A DNA stretch of 64,000 bases from Ottelia alismoides. Taxonomy: Eukaryota > Streptophyta > Magnoliopsida > Alismatales > Hydrocharitaceae. This document shows positions 58,641 through 64,000 of this stretch, piece after piece. Every line of letters begins with the position of its first letter. Position 1 is the stretch's first letter. Below the pieces are notes generated by a model that made no database searches, was not told the origin of the DNA, and saw nothing but the letters and a program-made list of their open reading frames with translations. The stretch is from contig JAZKJV010001865.1 of assembly GCA_037367405.1 (NCBI GenBank), forward strand, positions 930,001-994,000, written 5' to 3'. The position numbers and the translations under genes were made by a program.

Positions 58641-59560
58641 GTTTGACTAGACTCATGGAATTCGTTCCTTTTTGTTTTTGCAACCACCCTCAAACTCCTT
58701 CGAAGAGGTATGTGTGTTACATCATCATTTACATATTTAGTTTTTGGTTCAGGAAGCTCAGTATAGTCGGGGATTCGATGAGTTCCTTTACTCCATTTTT
58801 GTATGGACTTTTAATGAAGTCTTCCTCCAGATATTTTACATCTATAGAGATGAAGACTTTGGAGTCTTATAATCATAAAGTTTGTATCAAATACCATCAT
58901 TTACATACCCAATGAAGTACCACTCTTGAGTGCGAGATTCTATCTTACTAGCATCCACGCTCTTCACATTTTTTAAGCAACCCAAAATTCTGGATTTGGT
59001 ACCATACAAAAGCTCATGAGGAGTTTCAGGTACATATTTTCTAGGAATATTATTTATGATATATTTTGTAGTCTCTATTGCATATCCCCATAAACTAAGT
59101 GGTAAATATGCTTTACTCATCATTGAACAAACCATGTCCATTATGGTCATATTGCATCTTTCAGCAACACCATTATGTTGGGGAGTTTTAGGAGGAGTGA
59201 GATTGGATACAATTCATTTCTATTTGAGGTATTCATTGAATTCATATGAGAGGTACTTGCCACCTCGATGAGATAAAATCCATGTAATCTTCATATCGGT
59301 TTGGTTCTCAACCAAAGCCATGAACTCTTTGAACATTTCAAAGATTTTAGATTTATGATGTAATAGGAAGATAAACCCATATCACGAATGGACATCAACA
59401 AATGTCAAATAATATCAATATCCATTTCAGGTCGTTATACTTAAGGGACCACATACATCAGTATGTATTAGGTCAACTATACCTTTGCATTGTGTAACCT
59501 CATTACGAAAAGACATCTTAGTCATTTTACCTCGAATACAATGTTTATAAGTAGGAAAAG
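58641..59560 (-). pseudogene. Copia copy 4, integrase core
   Basis: 58887-59150 carries TIMDMVCSMMSKAYLPLSLWG, IINNIPRKYVPETPHELLYG and RTQEWYFIGY. Upstream, in broken frames, are ERCN preceded by GVAE-like codons, GGKYLSYEF and YGFIFLLHHKS. 59427-59560 holds GIVDLIHTDVCGPLS with the first catalytic Asp. Confidence 0.75.
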
Positions 59561-60120
59561 TTTGGACCTGTAGAAAATCTAAGGGTACGCCCTTTATCAA
59601 TCTATTGATCCCATCAGTAGATAAATGACGAAGACTTTGATGCCAAATCATATTAAGAATGATTTCCATCCTCTCTAGTTCTTTTGTGGTTTTTATTATT
59701 TGTAGTAACATTCAAGATAGATTCGTTATTGCATAATTCAAATAGTCCACTAGAAGATAGAACCCCATATGCAATATATTTATCATAACAACTTATAAGA
59801 AGTTCATTACAGAATAGAAATGAATATCCATTTCTAAATAACGTAGATACATATATAAGGTTCCTTCTAATATCAGGAACATAAAGACATTATTTAAGTA
59901 CTATGACTCTTCCACTATATAATGATAGTATGCAAGTCATGATGGCGACTGCTATAAAAATTGCATCAGATCCCATTTGGATGGCTATCACCACTTCATC
60001 AAGGTTCCAAGTTTCCTTAAATAGATGCAATAATTTGCATTCATAAGCAGAAGCACCAAAATTGATGATCAAACTACCATCTCGTCTTACGAGAAAATTA
60101 GTTTCAATGATGAAAGTATA
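59561..60120 (-). pseudogene. Copia copy 4, protease and integrase zinc region
   Basis: 59561-59711 reads MIWHQSLRHLSTDGINRLI and PTYKHCIRGKMTKM, so the first zinc Cys is Tyr and the second is kept. 59890-60072 encodes INFGASAYECKLLHLF; the protease active site is N-F-G in place of D-S-G. LYSGRVIVLK follows. Confidence 0.7.
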
Positions 60121-60935
60121 ATTTATACCTGATGGGGCTTTGCCTTTCTCTGCATATTTAAAGTACTTTGGGTAGTTAATGTTGAAGCATTAGAAGAAGA
60201 GACAAGATTTTCTTTGATGCCCTCAATGTGGAAGCATTAGAAGATGAGCGAATATCTTGTCTCTTATTCTTCTTTTCTGGGTTGGACCCTTCTGATACCC
60301 TTGCTTTCCCTTGACCTATGCAATCAGTGCATTGCAAGAGGGATCCTCTTTCTTCATTACATCTTCTACTGACTTTAATGAAGCCACTATTTCAACGTTA
60401 GTTAATCTCATTTTATCCAGGTAGTACGATACCACGTAATTGGGGAAATACTTAGGGTGATACAATAGAATGAAGTCGGACTACATGTCTGGGTCCATCT
60501 CATCCTCAAGAGTCTCCAGCTTCGAGAGGTAACCAAACATTTTGATTACATGTTCTCGGAATAAATTCCCTTCAAGATCTTTCATCGAATAAGTTTTTTT
60601 ATGACATTGTAACGCTTTGTGCGATTAACATCACTGAACATCTCTTTCATATTATGCATTATATCCTGGCAGGAATCCATATCCGCATGTTGCTTTTGGA
60701 GCACATTAGATAAAGACACAAAAATATCACTGAGCCAATGTATGATATTAACCATATTTTTAATTGAACTTGGTTTCTTTCAGAGTAGTAGGGTTTGCAT
60801 ACTTGTCCTTTAGAACACATAGGAAATGTGGTCTACTAATAGGACGAGATCTAAATTGCAATTACAATCCGAGTATTTTGACCCAATTAACTGGTTGACC
60901 TGTAGAAGCTTGTAGAGTGGGATCAAGGATTTCAT
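60121..60935 (-). pseudogene. Copia copy 4, gag
   Basis: Collinear with 33692-34576 but in short frames. The zinc-knuckle codons are missing: a duplicated stretch (gaagcattagaag at about 60184 and 60231) stands in their place. Bases for the start (atgaaatccttgatccc on the minus strand) are at about 60935. The plus-strand frame at 60619-60813 is a shadow. Confidence 0.65.
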
Positions 60936-61935
60936 TATTTGAAATTAAGAATGCATTATATTCAAACATATAAATAATTATATATTCAAAATTAAATTCT
61001 TTAATAAAGGATTTTTAATAAAATTTATCTCTCCTTCTAAACTCTGAAAGTTCACTCCCTTAATTACTTTCAAAACAAGAGATACACTTACTACTATATC
61101 TTTTGTAAGATCTGGGATCTCCTTTTCTACCTTTATTACATCCCAAAAATATGAGAAATTATAACTTCGATAAAAAGAAGCGGGAACCCATTCCTCCTTA
61201 AAAGTCGAACTTGCATTTCCCAATTCAGTCTTTAATACCTGGACCCACCACCCCTAAGGCGATGTTGATACGTTGTTAATTGAACTAACCATCAATATGA
61301 TTAGAACTCGCTATGAGCAATCCAGTATCGCCCCAATAATATGAGGAGCTGATATTGGGGTCACTACTCATATGACATTACTCTCTCGAGAAGTAAGGAG
61401 CTCGATCCATGTGCGCCTGTAAGTAGAAGTTGTTACTTCTCATATGCATCTTCTACATACAATCCATGGTGACGGAACCCTTCACATTGATGGGAGACAA
61501 TGGATGTCATTTATTGGTCCTACTTATCACATTTAAATTTAAATTTATAATTATATTGACATAATTAGTTCTTCCAAGGGAAGTACAACTCTATTCTTAA
61601 TAGAGTGTTTATTTATTTGGATCTAATAAATTTAATCATGTAAAATTAATTATCAATCCAATTCAATCAACTAATAAACATTTAGGATTTGCTTGATATT
61701 ATTATATAGTATATCCCCTCACAAGTTCGCATTATTTTTTATTTTAATAATTAGAGTACAACTTGAATTACTCATATTATTGTTTCCTCAAGAATGGATC
61801 CAGACAGTAACTCAAGTTATGCTTGGTGGGAGCAATTCCATGAAATGCAAGGTGCTAGTTAGTAAATCAAGATCATACTCGGACTAGACACCTTCACCAT
61901 TTTGATTGAGAAAAAATCAAAATAATGTCAATGTA
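60936..61935 (-). other. Copia copy 4, 5' leader (incomplete)
   Basis: Aligns with 34577-35510 of the young element, including tcccaaaaatatgag near 61142 and the hairpin 61331-61360. It breaks off near 61935, where a LARD-like LTR starts, so primer site and 5' LTR are not in the window. Confidence 0.65.
61331..61360 (-). promoter_or_regulatory. Conserved leader hairpin, copia copy 4
   Basis: CCCCAATA (61331-61338) pairs with TATTGGGG (61353-61360). The stem is unchanged from the young copy although neighbouring bases differ. Confidence 0.45.
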
Positions 61936-63170
61936 TGTGTCATGAATCCATAATTAGTTAACATCTTGTCTGCATTTTGTAGTAAAACCCATAACAAATA
62001 CATGTAAATATCCATTAATGGCCATTTATTAAAAGCTTCACTCATGAATAAAAATGTCGTTATAGTCATTAATAACATGAAAATAAATAAAAGAATAAAA
62101 ATAAAGAAAACATAAAGAAGGCATATTGTATATATGAGTAAATGTACATATGACTTACAAAATATAAATATAACTGAAAGGTATATTAATATAACCTAAC
62201 CACTGAGACCAAGTCAGCATGGATCAGTGAACAAACAAATAATTAAGGGGATACAAGGAAGAAAACCACAAAAAGAAATATTTATACATTCTACACATTA
62301 TCCATTAATTATCAAATAAATACCAAAACTTTAAAGATTTTTAATTAATTCGTTTGAACATATTTTTCAGCAAATTCTTTTCTGTTTATTTCTAAAAATG
62401 TGTAGAAAAATATAAAAATAAGCTAAAAATATTATCTTGTCAATATTCCAAGAAATCCAACTTTTAAATTGTATATTTCTCAACTTCCAAACATTAACAC
62501 TTTCTCATATGAACTCCAAATTGACTCTACTAACATTTAAAGTTCATAAAATTATATTACTAATTAATAAAGGTGATTTCGTTAAAATCGAAGTCTGTTT
62601 TCAAAACATCGATTTTGGGACCTGATGACAACGAGGTTTCTAGGCTATTTATTTATTCAAATCATACTATTTGAAGTTTTACTGAGTTTATAATTTTCAA
62701 TTATTTATTAATCTTATATTTTATTCACGAATTATTTCAGAATCGTTAGACATTGTTTAATATTTTAAATAAATCAAAATCCCTAATTTATATATGAAAT
62801 AAAACTGTAGACTATATATTTTTATTTACTAATTTATTTATATTAATTTATTAAAATCCATAAAAAATCACATTCATTTTATTTATTATCTTAAAAAATA
62901 ATAATATAAAAATGACATGTTCTTTATTAATTTATTAAACTAAAAATCTAAAGTCTATTTATTAAATATTCTACATACTTATTTATTCATATAATATTTA
63001 TATTTTATTAAATATTTATTATTTATGAGAATAATTTACCTTATTATTTAGGTAATTTAATTATATACATTTATTCTTTTTATACATATTTAAATAGAGT
63101 CAACTATTGTTTAATAGATAATTAATAATCTCATTTCAAAACCTAGCCTATCGGGTGTAGACATATATCG
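61936..63170 (+). repeat. LARD-like LTR fragment, diverged
   Basis: It starts near tcatgaatccat and keeps the order of the LARD LTR start: an A-rich stretch, cactgagaccaagtcagcatgg (near 62202), aattaaggggatacaagg, a tttatacattc block and AT-rich sequence. Strongly diverged, no coding sequence. The right edge is uncertain. Confidence 0.45.
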
Positions 63171-64000
63171 ACACCTGTAGTCTTAAAGAATTTGCATTTC
63201 ATAATATTTATTCATTTATATTATCTTTAAATCACTTATAAAACACCTTTAAATATTATTAAATCCATTCTTTTACCAAACGTAATTCTTGTGCGAATAT
63301 TGTATATTTATCACTATTTTAACCTAAAATAAGTAAGAGAGAAATAAAGGAAAAATAAAGAAAATAAAGATTGTATATTTGTAATAGATACATGCTGATT
63401 CTAACCCAGCTAGAATGTAAAACATTGACCTAATCGACAAGGAATAAATTAGGGGGAGATAAGGTCCAAAAATACCAAACATTCCCGAAATTCATTTGTC
63501 ACTTGTATATATTGATAATATGTACAATATTGTCTATAGTACACATTCATTTATGTAATTTATTCATTAACAAATTCTTTTTAAATAATGATTTCTTCTT
63601 GAAATTTGTCAATACAATTCTTTTGTAAATAACAAAAATAATTACAATTAAGATATGTGTATTTTGTGTAAAAAACAACACTCTCAAACATCCACAAAGC
63701 TCAATTTCCAAGATCAATTTCATTTTAACCAAAAATCCAAATTCATTAAACTCACTTTCATTATACTCCAACTTAAATAACCTTTAAAATGCAGGTGATT
63801 TCATAAATCAGAGTTAAGGTGTGAAATGTGACTAATTGGGGTACTATTGTACATTATACCAATGTATATTATGTATTATTTAATTATTTATTTTCTTGTA
63901 CTTATTTGTGAATAATGTATTTTTTAATTAATTTAAAATATTGAATTTAACTTATATAAAATACAAATAAAAATCACAAAAACAAAAATCAACAAAAATA
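63171..64000 (+). repeat. LARD-like LTR fragment, second subfamily
   Basis: Matches the minus strand of 49235-50806 (tattttaacctaaaata, aaataaaggaaaaataaa) and carries the box atcgacaaggaataaattag with ggggagataagg near 63430-63470. A small dyad, AATGT-aaa-ACATT, lies at about 63415-63427. The element runs past the window end. Confidence 0.55.

Overview
KIND OF SEQUENCE. This is AT-rich flowering-plant nuclear DNA made almost entirely of LTR retrotransposons. I see no host gene, tRNA, rRNA, CRISPR array or bacterial feature. Plant origin is shown by Athila-type Ty3/gypsy gag-pol remnants, a Tork/TAR-like Ty1/copia element with an initiator-Met-tRNA primer site, and a large non-coding LTR element primed by tRNA-Asp. 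I cannot name the species. LAYOUT. 1-383 is unassigned flank. 384-14630 is a 14.2-kb LARD-like element (large retrotransposon derivative): two direct LTRs of about 4 kb, a tRNA-Asp-type primer binding site, a polypurine tract, a 5-bp target duplication with one mismatch, and a 6.3-kb internal region without coding capacity. 14804-19407 is decayed Athila-like copy A (+). 19408-24138 is copy B (+), headed by a reversed fragment of the LARD-family LTR. Copy C (-) lies tail to tail against B, from 24150 to 46741, and carries the same LTR-gag junction on its far side (46742-47050). B and C are therefore the arms of an old inverted duplication of about 4.7-4.9 kb. C is split in its gag by a Ty1/copia element (28131-46122, -). 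That element's 5' LTR is itself split by a second non-coding LTR element (37154-44460, -) bounded by a perfect 5-bp duplication. 47051-61935 is a run of older relatives of the same copia family, all on the minus strand: a truncated LTR, an RT/RNase H scrap, an LTR, an RNase H scrap, an LTR, then a nearly full-length but ruined gag-pol. This is best read as serial insertion of one family into its own pol genes. Fragments of a second LARD-like subfamily interrupt this run (about 49235-50806, -) and close the window (61936-64000, +). HOW IT WORKS TOGETHER. No pol gene in the window looks functional: stops, frameshifts and lost catalytic residues are everywhere. The two non-coding elements (384-14630 and 37154-44460) share LTR ends (TGATGAAT), polypurine tracts (AAGTATAGG..) and internal hairpins ending in the same purine tract. 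This suggests they are related passengers mobilised by an Athila/Tat-type partner. Nesting gives a time order: Athila copies, then the copia element in copy C, then the element inside its LTR. All identities are judged by eye, not computed.
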